Assembly: GCA_900752115.1 (NCBI GenBank)
Contig: CAADUC010000035.1
Location: 1-23,373, forward strand
Direction of reading: 5' to 3'
From: Clostridia bacterium
Lineage (GTDB): Bacteria > Bacillota > Clostridia > Oscillospirales > Acutalibacteraceae
Length of the DNA stretch: 23,373 nucleotides
Below, one piece after another: positions 13,119 to 20,409 of this stretch (positions within the stretch are counted from its first letter, which is position 1; each line of letters opens with the position of its first letter). The notes below the pieces were generated by a model. That model searched no databases. It was not told the DNA's origin and worked only from the letters and a program-made list of their open reading frames with translations. The translations under genes and the position numbers were made by a program.

Positions 13119-14183
13119 CTATTTCTTTCCCGCATCGCGGCGCAGCGAGCGGGCATACGATCGGTAGAACAGATAAACCGGCAGCGTCATGCCGGAACGC
13201 ACAAGAGCACGGATCAGCCGATCCGCTTTCGTACCGTTTTTAAAATACGGGGACGCAGCCGCCTGCCGAACGAGGGGCTGACGCAGAATGCCGCGCACCT
13301 CCGCCCAACGCCCCGCAAAGGCGGCGGGATTTTTCGGAGAAAAAGCGTTCACGAGCGCACTGTGCGCCCCGTTGCGCAGAAGCCAGCCGAGATGACGCTC
13401 CCCATATTGCTCCAGAAGCCCCTGAGAGGCAAGGAACTCTTCCACAATCGCATAGCAGCGCAAAAGCATCTCCATCTTTCCCGGGCGATAGCGCGTGCTG
13501 AGCGAATCGGGATTGTAGCGATAATGATAATAGGCTCCGTCAACAAAGACAACACGCTCCGCCAGAGCGTGCGCCTGGATCGAGACGGGAAGATCTTCCA
13601 GCATGATCTCCTGCTCTTTATAATAGGAAAGACGGTTCGCCAGGAACCAGTCGCGCCGGTACAGCCTGCGCCAGGCACAGCCGAGCATCTCAACGCCCCT
13701 CCACGCGCCGGAATCCGGACCGGGACCAATCAGCTCCGCAAGCACACGGCGCGCCGTCTCCTCCCGGGGTGCGGCGGGATCCACAGGCAGCGTACAGGGA
13801 CGGCTCACTTCGTCCGTCACATTTTCCCGGATAAAGTTAAACACAACAAGCTGGGCTTTGTCCGCATCGGCAGCGGCGGCAAGATGTTCGAAAGCATCCT
13901 CCTCGAGCCAATCGTCGGAATCGACAAACGCCAGATATTCGCCCGTGGCCTCCCTTGCTCCCCAGTTCCTTGTGTCGCCCAAACCGCCGTGAGGCTTGTC
14001 GATCACCCGCACACGCGGATCGCTCTCAAAGCGGCGGGCCAGCGCGAGAGAACCGTCCGTGGACGCATCGTTCACCAGCAAAATTTCGAGCTCCCGCAGC
14101 GTTTGCCGCAGAATACTGTTTACACATTGTTCGAGGTACCGTTCTACATTATAGACCGGCACAATCACGCTCACCTTTGCCAA
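13119..14183 (-). CDS. GT2-family glycosyltransferase
   Basis: A 354-residue GT-A fold inverting glycosyltransferase. The catalytic domain opens with KVSVIVPVYNVERYLEQC (3-20), has LLVNDASTDGS (35-45), GGLGDTRNWGAREATGEY (66-83) and the metal-binding VDSDDW (87-92). The C-terminal 150 residues resemble those of EpsJ-like capsule or exopolysaccharide transferases, with many Arg and aromatic residues. No membrane helix is seen. I chose the TTG at 14183, seven bases after GGGAGG; the GTG at 14210 has no ribosome binding site and would contain that site. It is the first gene behind the promoter at 14273-14301, followed by the GT4 gene after 12 bases. Substrates unknown. Confidence 0.9.
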   Translation of the reverse strand: MAKVSVIVPVYNVERYLEQCVNSILRQTLRELEILLVNDASTDGSLALARRFESDPRVRVIDKPHGGLGDTRNWGAREATGEYLAFVDSDDWLEEDAFEHLAAAADADKAQLVVFNFIRENVTDEVSRPCTLPVDPAAPREETARRVLAELIGPGPDSGAWRGVEMLGCAWRRLYRRDWFLANRLSYYKEQEIMLEDLPVSIQAHALAERVVFVDGAYYHYRYNPDSLSTRYRPGKMEMLLRCYAIVEEFLASQGLLEQYGERHLGWLLRNGAHSALVNAFSPKNPAAFAGRWAEVRGILRQPLVRQAAASPYFKNGTKADRLIRALVRSGMTLPVYLFYRSYARSLRRDAGKK

Positions 14184-14272
14184 GGCAAGACCTCCCCCTC
14201 TCTTGGGCACTCCCGCGAAGGCTCCCGGCGGCTCTTTCCGCCGATCCGCCGCGGGCGGTGGTGTCGCTTTTG

Positions 14273-14301
14273 ATTATAGCATTCCCCTTTCCCGAATACA
14301 A
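14273..14301 (-). promoter_or_regulatory. sigma-A promoter of the glycosyltransferase operon
   Basis: On the minus strand TTGTAT (14301-14296), 17 bases, consensus TATAAT (14278-14273) with an extended TGC. The leader of about 85 bases contains a CGGCGG/CCGCCG stem-loop. Confidence 0.65.
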
Positions 14302-14345
14302 GCGGAAGAGAGGGCGGCAAAAGACGAAAGAAAGGCGGAATATGC

Positions 14346-14376
14346 AAAAATCCCGACTGCTTATGCAGTCGGGATT
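14346..14376 (-). terminator. terminator of the tRNA-Gly gene
   Basis: AATCCCGACTGC (14349-14360) pairs perfectly with GCAGTCGGGATT (14365-14376) over TTAT; a T-tract follows on the minus strand. It starts three bases after the tRNA CCA end. Confidence 0.85.
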
Positions 14377-14379
14377 TCG

Positions 14380-14455
14380 TGGAGCGAACGACGAGGCTCG
14401 AACTCGCTACCTCCACCTTGGCAAGGTGGCGCTCTACCAGATGAGCTACGTTCGC
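14380..14455 (-). tRNA. tRNA-Gly (anticodon GCC)
   Basis: A 76-base cloverleaf on the minus strand. The acceptor stem pairs GCGAACG with CGTTCGC; the D-arm has AGCTCATCTGGTAGAGC; the anticodon stem CCACC/GGTGG encloses TTGCCAA with anticodon GCC; the T-arm has GTTCGAGCC. The discriminator base is U, as in bacterial tRNA-Gly, and CCA is encoded. It stands alone with its own promoter and terminator, between the glycosyltransferase operon and the divergent dnaD gene. Confidence 0.97.
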
Positions 14456-14503
14456 ATCTTGTATCTACTTTGTTTTTTGCCGTCTCTCTTGACGACGTGT
14501 GTT

Positions 14504-14532
14504 ATTATAGCGTACCTTCCGGAAATTGTCAA
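14504..14532 (-). promoter_or_regulatory. consensus sigma-A promoter of tRNA-Gly
   Basis: On the minus strand TTGACA (14532-14527), 17-base spacer, TATAAT (14509-14504): a full consensus match, as expected for a stable RNA. The start falls about 42 bases before the mature tRNA. Confidence 0.9.
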
Positions 14533-14570
14533 CACCTTTTTTCAAATTTTTTCAGATTCTTTTCGGAGCA

Positions 14571-14599
14571 TTGAGCTTGTCCCCGCGATGTGCTACAAT
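14571..14599 (+). promoter_or_regulatory. sigma-A promoter of the dnaD-loader operon
   Basis: TTGAGC (14571-14576), 17 bases, TACAAT (14594-14599) with extended TGC. The short leader contains a GCGCCG-TAAG-CGGCGC hairpin (about 14613-14628) before the AAGGAGG of dnaD. Confidence 0.7.
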
Positions 14600-14659
14600 A
14601 AACGTCAGAAACGCGCCGTAAGCGGCGCGGCTGTTTGACCGCAAGGAGGAGACCCCGTT

Positions 14660-15715
14660 TTGAGTTATCTGTTGAATCTCGGCGCATGGAATTCCGTGTT
14701 TGCCGTTCCCACCACGCTGGTAGACCGCCATTTGAAGCTTGCCGGCTCCGTCCAGCTCAAGGCCCTGCTCTGGGTCCTGCGCCATAGCGGCGAAGCTGTC
14801 GATGAGGAAACGCTCTCCGCAGCGCTCGGCGTCTCAAAAGCCGACGTGGCCGACGCCATGCTTTATTGGCAGGAATGCGGCCTGATTGTCAGGGGCGGCA
14901 GCGGAGAATTTCTCCCTGCGGGAGAGCCCGCCGCGCAGGAAAGCGGATCCGCACCGGTCTCTGCAGCCACAGGCGCACAGGCCGCGGTCACACCGGCTTC
15001 CGTCCCGTCCTCCGCACAGCTGCCGGAACCGGCCGCAAAGCCCGCCCCCGTCCTCCCCACACGGCCGCAGAAACCGGATAACGCCTTCGTGGCAAAGCGG
15101 ATCGCGGAGAGCGGAGAAATCGCCATGCTTATGCAGGAATCCCAGGTGATTCTCGGCAGACTCATCAACAACGGAGATTCCTCGACGCTTCTCATGATGC
15201 ACGATTACCTCGGCCTTCCCACCGACGTCATTCTCATGCTTTTGCAGTACACGGTGAGCATCGGCAAATCCAATATGCGCTATATTGAAAAGGCGGCCAT
15301 CAACTGGGCTGACGAGGAAATCAACACCCATGAAAAAGCCGAGGAGAAAATCCGACGCCTCAACGAGAGCTCAAAGGCCTGGGGCGTCGTGGAGCAGACA
15401 CTCGGCATTGCCCGCCGCTCCCCGACGAAGCAGGAAACGGAGCTTGCCTCCCGCTGGATCAACGAATGGCGCTTTTCTCCCGATATGATCCGGGAAGCAT
15501 ATGAGCGCTGCGTCAATCAGACGGGCAAGCTCAGCCTTCGCTATATGCACAAAATTCTGGAGCGCTGGCAGCGCGAAGGGATCCTCACACTCGAACAGGC
15601 ACGCCGGGAACAGGAACAGAAGTCCACGGCCCGCCGTGAGCAGGAGGAAAACCGCGTCTCCTATGATATTGATTCGTTCGAACGCTCCGGTGCGTTCGAC
15701 AGCTTCACGTCCTGA
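14660..15715 (+). CDS. DnaD-domain replication initiation protein
   Basis: A 351-residue protein of the Firmicutes DnaD/DnaB primosome family, which remodels origin DNA and helps load the replicative helicase. The N-terminal region (1-95) has winged-helix character (LKALLWVLRHSGEAVDEETLSAALGV). A Pro/Ala-rich linker (about 95-140) leads to two DnaB_2-type helical units: LINNGDSSTLLMMHDYLGLPTDVILMLLQY around residues 175-200, and a second around 255-305 with SRWINEWRFSPDMIREAYE and LRYMHKILERW, the diagnostic YxxI-like ending. The start is a TTG with AAGGAGG about ten bases upstream. The loader gene follows after 15 bases, the usual DnaD-DnaI/DnaC pairing. Family assignment is firm. Confidence 0.92.
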   Translation: MSYLLNLGAWNSVFAVPTTLVDRHLKLAGSVQLKALLWVLRHSGEAVDEETLSAALGVSKADVADAMLYWQECGLIVRGGSGEFLPAGEPAAQESGSAPVSAATGAQAAVTPASVPSSAQLPEPAAKPAPVLPTRPQKPDNAFVAKRIAESGEIAMLMQESQVILGRLINNGDSSTLLMMHDYLGLPTDVILMLLQYTVSIGKSNMRYIEKAAINWADEEINTHEKAEEKIRRLNESSKAWGVVEQTLGIARRSPTKQETELASRWINEWRFSPDMIREAYERCVNQTGKLSLRYMHKILERWQREGILTLEQARREQEQKSTARREQEENRVSYDIDSFERSGAFDSFTS

Positions 15716-15730
15716 AGGGAGGCTTTCTGA

Positions 15731-16729
15731 ATGGGCTACAGCAAAGAAGTTTACCGCATTGCTTCCGCCAAGCTTGCCGAACGGCGCGCCAAAGCGGAGC
15801 GCGAAGCCGAGGAGCGCCGCACCGCTTTCTTCGCCGCCTGCCCGCGCGCTCTTGAAATTGAGCGCGAGCTCTCCCGCACAGGCGTGGCCGCAGCCCGCGC
15901 CGTCCTCGCGGGAGGAAACGTACGCGAAAACCTGGAGCGGCTCAAGGAAAACAATCAGGCTCTGCAGCGCGAGCAGCAGGAGCTTCTTCGCCGGGCCGCT
16001 CTCCCGGCGGATCACCTGTCCGTACGCTATGCCTGCACCAAATGCGGGGATACCGGCTATGTGGACGGTATCCAGTGCGAGTGCCTGCGCCAGGCGCTGC
16101 GCGATGAGGCCTGCCGCGAGCTCAATGCGCTGACTCCGCTGACACTCTCTACTTTTGAGAGTTTCTCTCTTTCCTATTATCCGGAGCAAACACGAAGCTC
16201 CATGGAGAAAATTCTGTTCAACTGCATGGACTACGCCAAGAATTTCTCCTTCTCCTCTCCCAACATTATTATGATGGGAAGCACCGGCCTCGGCAAGACA
16301 CACCTCTCTCTTGCGATCGCGCGCGCCGTTATCGACAAAGGCTTCGGCGTTGTCTATGGCTCGGTCAACAATCTGATTGACAAACTGGAACGAGAACACT
16401 TCGGCCGTGACGAGGAGAGCTCCACCCGCCAGAGTCTCATGGACTGCGATCTTCTCATTCTGGACGATCTCGGCACGGAATTCCGTACCGCCTTCTCCGT
16501 CGCGGAGGTGTATAACCTCATCAATACGCGGCAGATGACACGCAGGCCGACGATCATCAGCACCAACCTGACGATGAAAGAGCTTGAGGCGGCATACACC
16601 AACCGTTTCACCTCGCGCATCATTGCGGACTATGTACGCTGCCTCTTCCAGGGCGACGATATCCGCCAGAAAAAAAGAATGCAGGGCGCACAGAATCGCC
16701 GTGCTCCGGGAACAGCAGACAAAGCCTGA
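15731..16729 (+). CDS. DnaI/DnaC-type helicase loader ATPase
   Basis: A 332-residue AAA+ ATPase that probably loads the replicative helicase together with the DnaD-like protein. The N-terminal 95 residues are a charged coiled-coil-like segment. A zinc-ribbon follows, CTKCGDTGYVDGIQCEC (Cys102, Cys105, Cys116, Cys118), as in DnaI. The AAA+ core has Walker A GSTGLGKT (183-190), Walker B LLILDDLG (241-248), and sensor I in TIISTNLTMKEL; the arginine-finger region is NRFTSRIIADYV. The ATG follows GGGAGG by eight bases. It is the second gene of the dnaD operon and is closed by a strong terminator. Assignment to the loader family is strong; helicase contact is inferred. Confidence 0.92.
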   Translation: MGYSKEVYRIASAKLAERRAKAEREAEERRTAFFAACPRALEIERELSRTGVAAARAVLAGGNVRENLERLKENNQALQREQQELLRRAALPADHLSVRYACTKCGDTGYVDGIQCECLRQALRDEACRELNALTPLTLSTFESFSLSYYPEQTRSSMEKILFNCMDYAKNFSFSSPNIIMMGSTGLGKTHLSLAIARAVIDKGFGVVYGSVNNLIDKLEREHFGRDEESSTRQSLMDCDLLILDDLGTEFRTAFSVAEVYNLINTRQMTRRPTIISTNLTMKELEAAYTNRFTSRIIADYVRCLFQGDDIRQKKRMQGAQNRRAPGTADKA

Positions 16730-16733
16730 ACAT

Positions 16734-16780
16734 AAAAGCTTCGCGCCGCCTCCCCCCCGGGAGATTGCGCGAAGCTTTTT
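16734..16780. terminator. bidirectional terminator between the loader and M23 genes
   Basis: AAAAGCTTCGCGC (16734-16746) pairs with GCGCGAAGCTTTT (16767-16779) across a 20-base loop containing CTCCCCCCCGGGAG. T-runs flank it on both strands, fitting two convergent genes. Confidence 0.85.
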
Positions 16781-16798
16781 CATTGAGCTCTCCTTTTG

Positions 16799-17626
16799 TC
16801 AGGAGCTGCTCTCTCCAATTGCTACTATGCTTTTACGGAAGGTATAGTGAACGGAACCGCAGTGTGCAGACAGCGCCTCCAGAGCAACCGGCCTTCCTTC
16901 CGGGAAGCCTGCGGCATTCGTAACGGCGGGATTGTTCAGAATCATCCCGTACAGCTGATCCTCATCCGTCACCCAGCCCATGCGTTCAAAGGTGGGAGGC
17001 CCTCCTTCCGTACTGTTGGGAGCACGGGAAAACCATTTGCCGAGCCCGGACGGCGCGAGAAGAATCTCAAAGTGCAGGTGGCACGCTCCCGTATTCAGTC
17101 CGGCTGAGTTTCCGGTTTTCGCAATGACGGTTCCGGCCTCCACAAAGGTTCCGCTCTCCACAAGATCCGTCCGGCTTAAATGCTGGTAAATCGAATAATA
17201 CGATTTACCCTCGCCGATACTATGCTCCATCACCACGGTGTAGCCGCGCCCGCCCCAGTTCTTGTCCACCCAGTAGACCGTACCGGGCGCAGAGGCATAC
17301 ACGTCCGAACCGTAATCCGCCGCAATATCGAGGCCATTGTGCCCCAAATCGCCGGCATGATATGGATCCCCGTACGAATTGTGCTCCCGGCCGCACAGAA
17401 GACAAAGGCCGTTTTCATTGTTCGAGCAGCCGGCCCAATCGGATATTTCATCATAAAAGGCTGCATCCAGAGGAAACAGCCAAACTCCGTCATCCCTGGA
17501 AACAACGCTTTTTTTCGCAGCCGCGGATACGTCCGCCGGCCGGATCATATGCAGAGAAACGAGGACAGCTGCCGCAGCCAGCCAGGCTGTAAGCCGCCTT
17601 CTCTTTTCTCTCCTCACAGAATTCAT
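16799..17626 (-). CDS. secreted M23 metallopeptidase (LytM-type)
   Basis: A 275-residue exported zinc endopeptidase that would cut peptide cross-links in peptidoglycan. Residues 1-37 form a signal peptide: basic MNSVRREKRRR, hydrophobic AAAAVLVSL, ending near VSAAA. The M23 domain runs about 75-200, with the zinc ligands His96 and Asp100 (GHNGLD), His149 (YQHLS), and the HLH motif His183/His185 (CHLHFE). All family catalytic residues are thus present. Extra cysteines (67, 75, 78) in CSNNENGLCLLCG could bind metal or form disulfides. The start at 17626 follows GGAGG by six bases; a longer frame to 17695 has no ribosome binding site. The leader is about 134 bases from a consensus promoter. It may serve growth or sporulation wall remodelling; that is not resolved by context. 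Confidence 0.9.
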   Translation of the reverse strand: MNSVRREKRRRLTAWLAAAAVLVSLHMIRPADVSAAAKKSVVSRDDGVWLFPLDAAFYDEISDWAGCSNNENGLCLLCGREHNSYGDPYHAGDLGHNGLDIAADYGSDVYASAPGTVYWVDKNWGGRGYTVVMEHSIGEGKSYYSIYQHLSRTDLVESGTFVEAGTVIAKTGNSAGLNTGACHLHFEILLAPSGLGKWFSRAPNSTEGGPPTFERMGWVTDEDQLYGMILNNPAVTNAAGFPEGRPVALEALSAHCGSVHYTFRKSIVAIGESSS

Positions 17627-17731
17627 ATTCTTCCTCCCCCATTTCAGAAGGGATATCATCAGCCGCACAATTCCGTCCCCTCTGATCTTTGTCACAGCAA
17701 AAAGCCTTTATTCTTGTAAAATATTTCTAAA

Positions 17732-17760
17732 AGATTTCAAATCTGTGACAAACAATCACA
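17732..17760. promoter_or_regulatory. two adjoining inverted repeats at the M23 transcription start
   Basis: AGATTT-C-AAATCT (17732-17744) is followed by TGTGA-N7-TCACA (17744-17760). The outer end falls at the predicted start of the M23 transcript, so they could be operators or 5' hairpins. Confidence 0.4.
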
Positions 17761-17766
17761 AAACAT

Positions 17767-17795
17767 ATTATAAAAGAAACGTTTTGCGCTGTCAA
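17767..17795 (-). promoter_or_regulatory. consensus sigma-A promoter of the M23 gene
   Basis: On the minus strand TTGACA (17795-17790), 17-base spacer, TATAAT (17772-17767): a full match. Confidence 0.85.
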
Positions 17796-17857
17796 TCGAT
17801 TTTTCGCCGGAAATATGGAACCGAACCTCACGGCATGGCGTCTTCCGGCGGCTGTCC

Positions 17858-17886
17858 TTGACTTCTCCCTCCGGCCGGTGTACACT
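17858..17886 (+). promoter_or_regulatory. sigma-A promoter of the thioesterase gene
   Basis: TTGACT (17858-17863), 17 bases, TACACT (17881-17886). The leader is about 40 bases to the ATG at 17933. Confidence 0.6.
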
Positions 17887-17932
17887 CACAGAGAGGCCTC
17901 GCCTCAATCCGCACAAAAAGGAGATTTATCTC

Positions 17933-18376
17933 ATGACATACGAAGAACTCAGAACCCAAATCAACAGTGCTGACGAATACTCCTCACGCCTTGGACTGGT
18001 GGTTACGGAGCTTGACGAAAACGGAGCCAAAACAGAGCTGCCTGTCCTGAAAGAATATCACAATCCGTTTCGCACCGTACACGGAGGCATTCTCTTCACC
18101 GTCGCCGACGTTACAGGCGGCGTGGCGGCTTACTCGAACGGTTCACCTGTCTGTACGGTGGACTGTGATTTTCATTACCTCAACGCCGGACTCGGGGCGA
18201 AACGGCTTTACGCCTCCGCCCAAAAACTCAAAATCGGGAAGCGTCTTCTCGTTTATGATGTATTTGTATACGATGAAAAAGACGTGCTCCTCTGCAAAGG
18301 TACTTTCACCTATTCCGTCATCCGCTTCACAGAGAATCCGGCTCCTGCAGGCCAGTCTGAATCGTCCCATGGTTAA
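17933..18376 (+). CDS. PaaI-family hotdog-fold thioesterase
   Basis: A 147-residue cytoplasmic acyl-CoA thioesterase-like protein. The family signature is intact: NPFRTVHGGILFTVADVTGG, with His50-Gly51-Gly52 and the catalytic acid Asp59, followed by the strand segments TVDCDFHYLNAG and GKRLLVYDVFVYDEKDVLLCKGTFTYSV of the hotdog fold. It would hydrolyse an aromatic or medium acyl-CoA, or salvage CoA. The start ATG at 17933 has AAGGAG nine bases upstream; a longer frame from 17858 starts within the promoter. It stands alone, divergent from the M23 gene, and no phenylacetate or acyl-CoA pathway gene is nearby, so the substrate is open. Confidence 0.87.
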   Translation: MTYEELRTQINSADEYSSRLGLVVTELDENGAKTELPVLKEYHNPFRTVHGGILFTVADVTGGVAAYSNGSPVCTVDCDFHYLNAGLGAKRLYASAQKLKIGKRLLVYDVFVYDEKDVLLCKGTFTYSVIRFTENPAPAGQSESSHG

Positions 18377-18420
18377 AAAGCTTTCCGTCAAAGGGAAGAT
18401 ACTGAAAACAGATCCCGCAC

Positions 18421-18449
18421 TTGCATCTTGAGGAAATCTATGCTAAAAT
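18421..18449 (+). promoter_or_regulatory. sigma-A promoter of the ABC transporter operon
   Basis: TTGCAT (18421-18426), 17 bases, TAAAAT (18444-18449) with extended TGC. The predicted start (about 18456) falls inside the terminator-like hairpin 18450-18492. Confidence 0.6.
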
Positions 18450-18492
18450 ATCGTTGCGTTGTGTATCAGATGATACACCGCAGCGATTTTTT
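18450..18492 (+). terminator. terminator or attenuator before the ABC operon, with an 18-bp palindrome
   Basis: ATCGTTGCG (18450-18458) pairs with CGCAGCGAT (18479-18487) with one G-U; inside is the perfect palindrome GTGTATCA-GA-TGATACAC (18461-18478); six T follow (18487-18492). It can end the thioesterase transcript, attenuate the ABC transcript, or act as an operator over the start site. Confidence 0.65.
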
Positions 18493-18515
18493 ATTGATGA
18501 AAGGGTGTTTTTCCC

Positions 18516-19616
18516 ATGAAACTCCGGAAAAGAATCTTCTCCCTCTTCTGCGCGGCAGCTCTCGCCATGACGATGATGGCGGGCTGCTCGACAGGCGAGC
18601 CTGTCTCCTCCCCCTCGTCGGAAGCGGTCGTTTCGTACGAATCTTCGGCTGATACGACGTCCGAAGAGGCTTCCGAGGCTGCAGACACCTCCTCCGAGGC
18701 GGCAAGCGAAACAGAATCTGCCGACGATGTGACCATCCGTATCGGCGCTCTGAAGGGACCGACCGGTCTGGGCATGCTCAAGATGATGCAGGAGGCAAAC
18801 GACGGCGAAAAGCCGTATGAATTTACGCTTGCCGGCGCTGCCGATGAGCTGACCGGCAAGATCACCACCGGCGAGCTCGATGCCGTGGCCCTGCCAACCA
18901 ACTCCGCCGCCGCGCTCTACAACAAGACGGAAGGCCAGCTGCAGATCGCGATGGTCAACACGCTCGGCGTACTGTACCTCGTCACCTACGGCGACACGGA
19001 AATCAACTCGATCGCGGACCTGGCGGGCAAAACCGTCTACTCCTCCGGTCAGGGTACCGTGGCTGAATATGCTTTCAATTATATTCTCTCCGCGAACGGT
19101 CTTGAAGCGGGCAAAGACGTGACTGTCGAGTACAAAACGGAACATGCGGAAATCGCGACTCTCATGGCCTCCGGACAAGCGGACATCGCCGTGCTGCCCC
19201 AGCCGTTCGTCACGCAGGCCACAAGCCAGAATCCCGATCTGAAGGTTGCTCTGAACCTGACCGAGGAATGGGATAAGGCCGCTGACGGCGCGAGCATCCT
19301 GACGATGGGTTGCCTCGTCGTGCGCAAGGATTTCGCAGAGGAACACAAGGATGCCTTCAACGCTTTCCTCGACGACTATAAAGAATCCGTCGAATTTGTC
19401 AACGAAAACCCGGCCGAAGCTGCCGTAATCTCCGGCGAAGTCGATCTCATTGCCGCCGCTGTGGCGGAAAAAGCCATTCCCGAGTGCAACATCGTCTATA
19501 TTGACGGCGATGAGATGAAGGAAAAGCTGCCCGGCTTCCTGCAGATTCTGTACGACGCAAACCCGCAGTCGGTCGGCGGTGCAATGCCCGGCGACGATTT
19601 CTATTATGAAAAATAA
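18516..19616 (+). CDS. ABC transporter substrate-binding lipoprotein
   Basis: A 366-residue extracytoplasmic binding protein of the SsuA/NMT1-like superfamily. The signal peptide ends in the lipobox MAGC, with Cys24 as the lipidation site. A low-complexity Ser/Glu/Ala-rich linker (about 25-71) separates the anchor from the binding domain. That domain begins at VTIRIGALKGPTGLGMLKMM and contains GELDAVALPTNSAAALYN, DLAGKTVYSSGQGT and ASGQADIAVLPQPFV, positions at which family members line the ligand cleft. Known relatives carry sulfonates, nitrate, taurine or thiamine precursors; the ligand here cannot be read, and no TPP riboswitch or metabolic gene is adjacent. The permease start overlaps its stop by 11 bases. 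Family call is firm. Confidence 0.9.
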   Translation: MKLRKRIFSLFCAAALAMTMMAGCSTGEPVSSPSSEAVVSYESSADTTSEEASEAADTSSEAASETESADDVTIRIGALKGPTGLGMLKMMQEANDGEKPYEFTLAGAADELTGKITTGELDAVALPTNSAAALYNKTEGQLQIAMVNTLGVLYLVTYGDTEINSIADLAGKTVYSSGQGTVAEYAFNYILSANGLEAGKDVTVEYKTEHAEIATLMASGQADIAVLPQPFVTQATSQNPDLKVALNLTEEWDKAADGASILTMGCLVVRKDFAEEHKDAFNAFLDDYKESVEFVNENPAEAAVISGEVDLIAAAVAEKAIPECNIVYIDGDEMKEKLPGFLQILYDANPQSVGGAMPGDDFYYEK

Positions 19617-20409
19617 ACCGCGCCTTCGGCGAGGCCTTTCCCTCGCTGCAGCAATCCTGTTTTGGCTGGCCGTCTGGGAGGCGGCCAGCCTTGCTGTCAA
19701 TCTGGAGTTTTTACTTCCCTCCCCTGTGCGCGTAGCGGAACGTCTTTCCGTTCTCTGTCGGGAGGCGGAGTTTTGGGGAGCGGCGGGCGGTTCCATGCTG
19801 CGCGTCCTCTCCGGATTTTCCCTCGCCTTTCTTGCCGGTCTTGCCGGAGCTGTCCTTGCATTTCGTTTTCCGGCGATCGAAGCCCTGCTGCGGCCTGTTC
19901 TGAGCATCGTAAAGGCGACGCCGGTAGCCTCGTTTATTCTGCTGGCCCTTGTGTGGATTCCCTCGCCGGGCGTGCCGGTATTCACTTCCTTTCTCATGGT
20001 CTTCCCGATTGTATTCGGAAACGTCTTGAGCGGAATGCAGAGCACCGATCACAATCTCATTGAGATGGGAAACATGTATCGTCTCTCCCCCCTTTCAATG
20101 TTCCGGCAAATCTACTTTCCGTCCGTGGTGCCGTACCTCTCCGCAGCCTGCACCGCCGGGCTCGGTCTCGCATGGAAGGCCGGCGTTGCGGCGGAAGTGC
20201 TCGCCAATACCCGTCTCTCGCTCGGCGGAAAAATTTACGCTTCCAAGATTTACTTCGAAACGCCCGACCTGTTCGCCTGGACAGCCGTCGTGATTGTCAT
20301 GAGCGTCGCACTCGAAAAGCTCGTGCTTCTGCTCATGCGGCGGCTGCTCGCATTCTTCCACCTGGAGGCTGCCCATGCTGACCGTGCAACACCTGACAAA
20401 AAGCTTTGA
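19606..20409 (+). CDS. ABC transporter permease
   Basis: A 267-residue inner-membrane permease of the SsuC/TauC type (BPD_transp_1), with about six membrane segments starting with the LSLAAAILFWLAVWE helix. The ATPase-contacting EAA-like loop is in GLGLAWKAGVAAEVLANTRLSLG (about 188-210). The ATG at 19606 lies within the end of the lipoprotein gene (11-base overlap) and has no good ribosome binding site, so translation is probably coupled to that gene. An in-frame GTG at 19579 is less likely because the ATG gives the usual basic N-terminus MKNKPRLRRG. The ATPase gene starts inside its 3' end. Confidence 0.9.
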   Translation: MKNKPRLRRGLSLAAAILFWLAVWEAASLAVNLEFLLPSPVRVAERLSVLCREAEFWGAAGGSMLRVLSGFSLAFLAGLAGAVLAFRFPAIEALLRPVLSIVKATPVASFILLALVWIPSPGVPVFTSFLMVFPIVFGNVLSGMQSTDHNLIEMGNMYRLSPLSMFRQIYFPSVVPYLSAACTAGLGLAWKAGVAAEVLANTRLSLGGKIYASKIYFETPDLFAWTAVVIVMSVALEKLVLLLMRRLLAFFHLEAAHADRATPDKKL

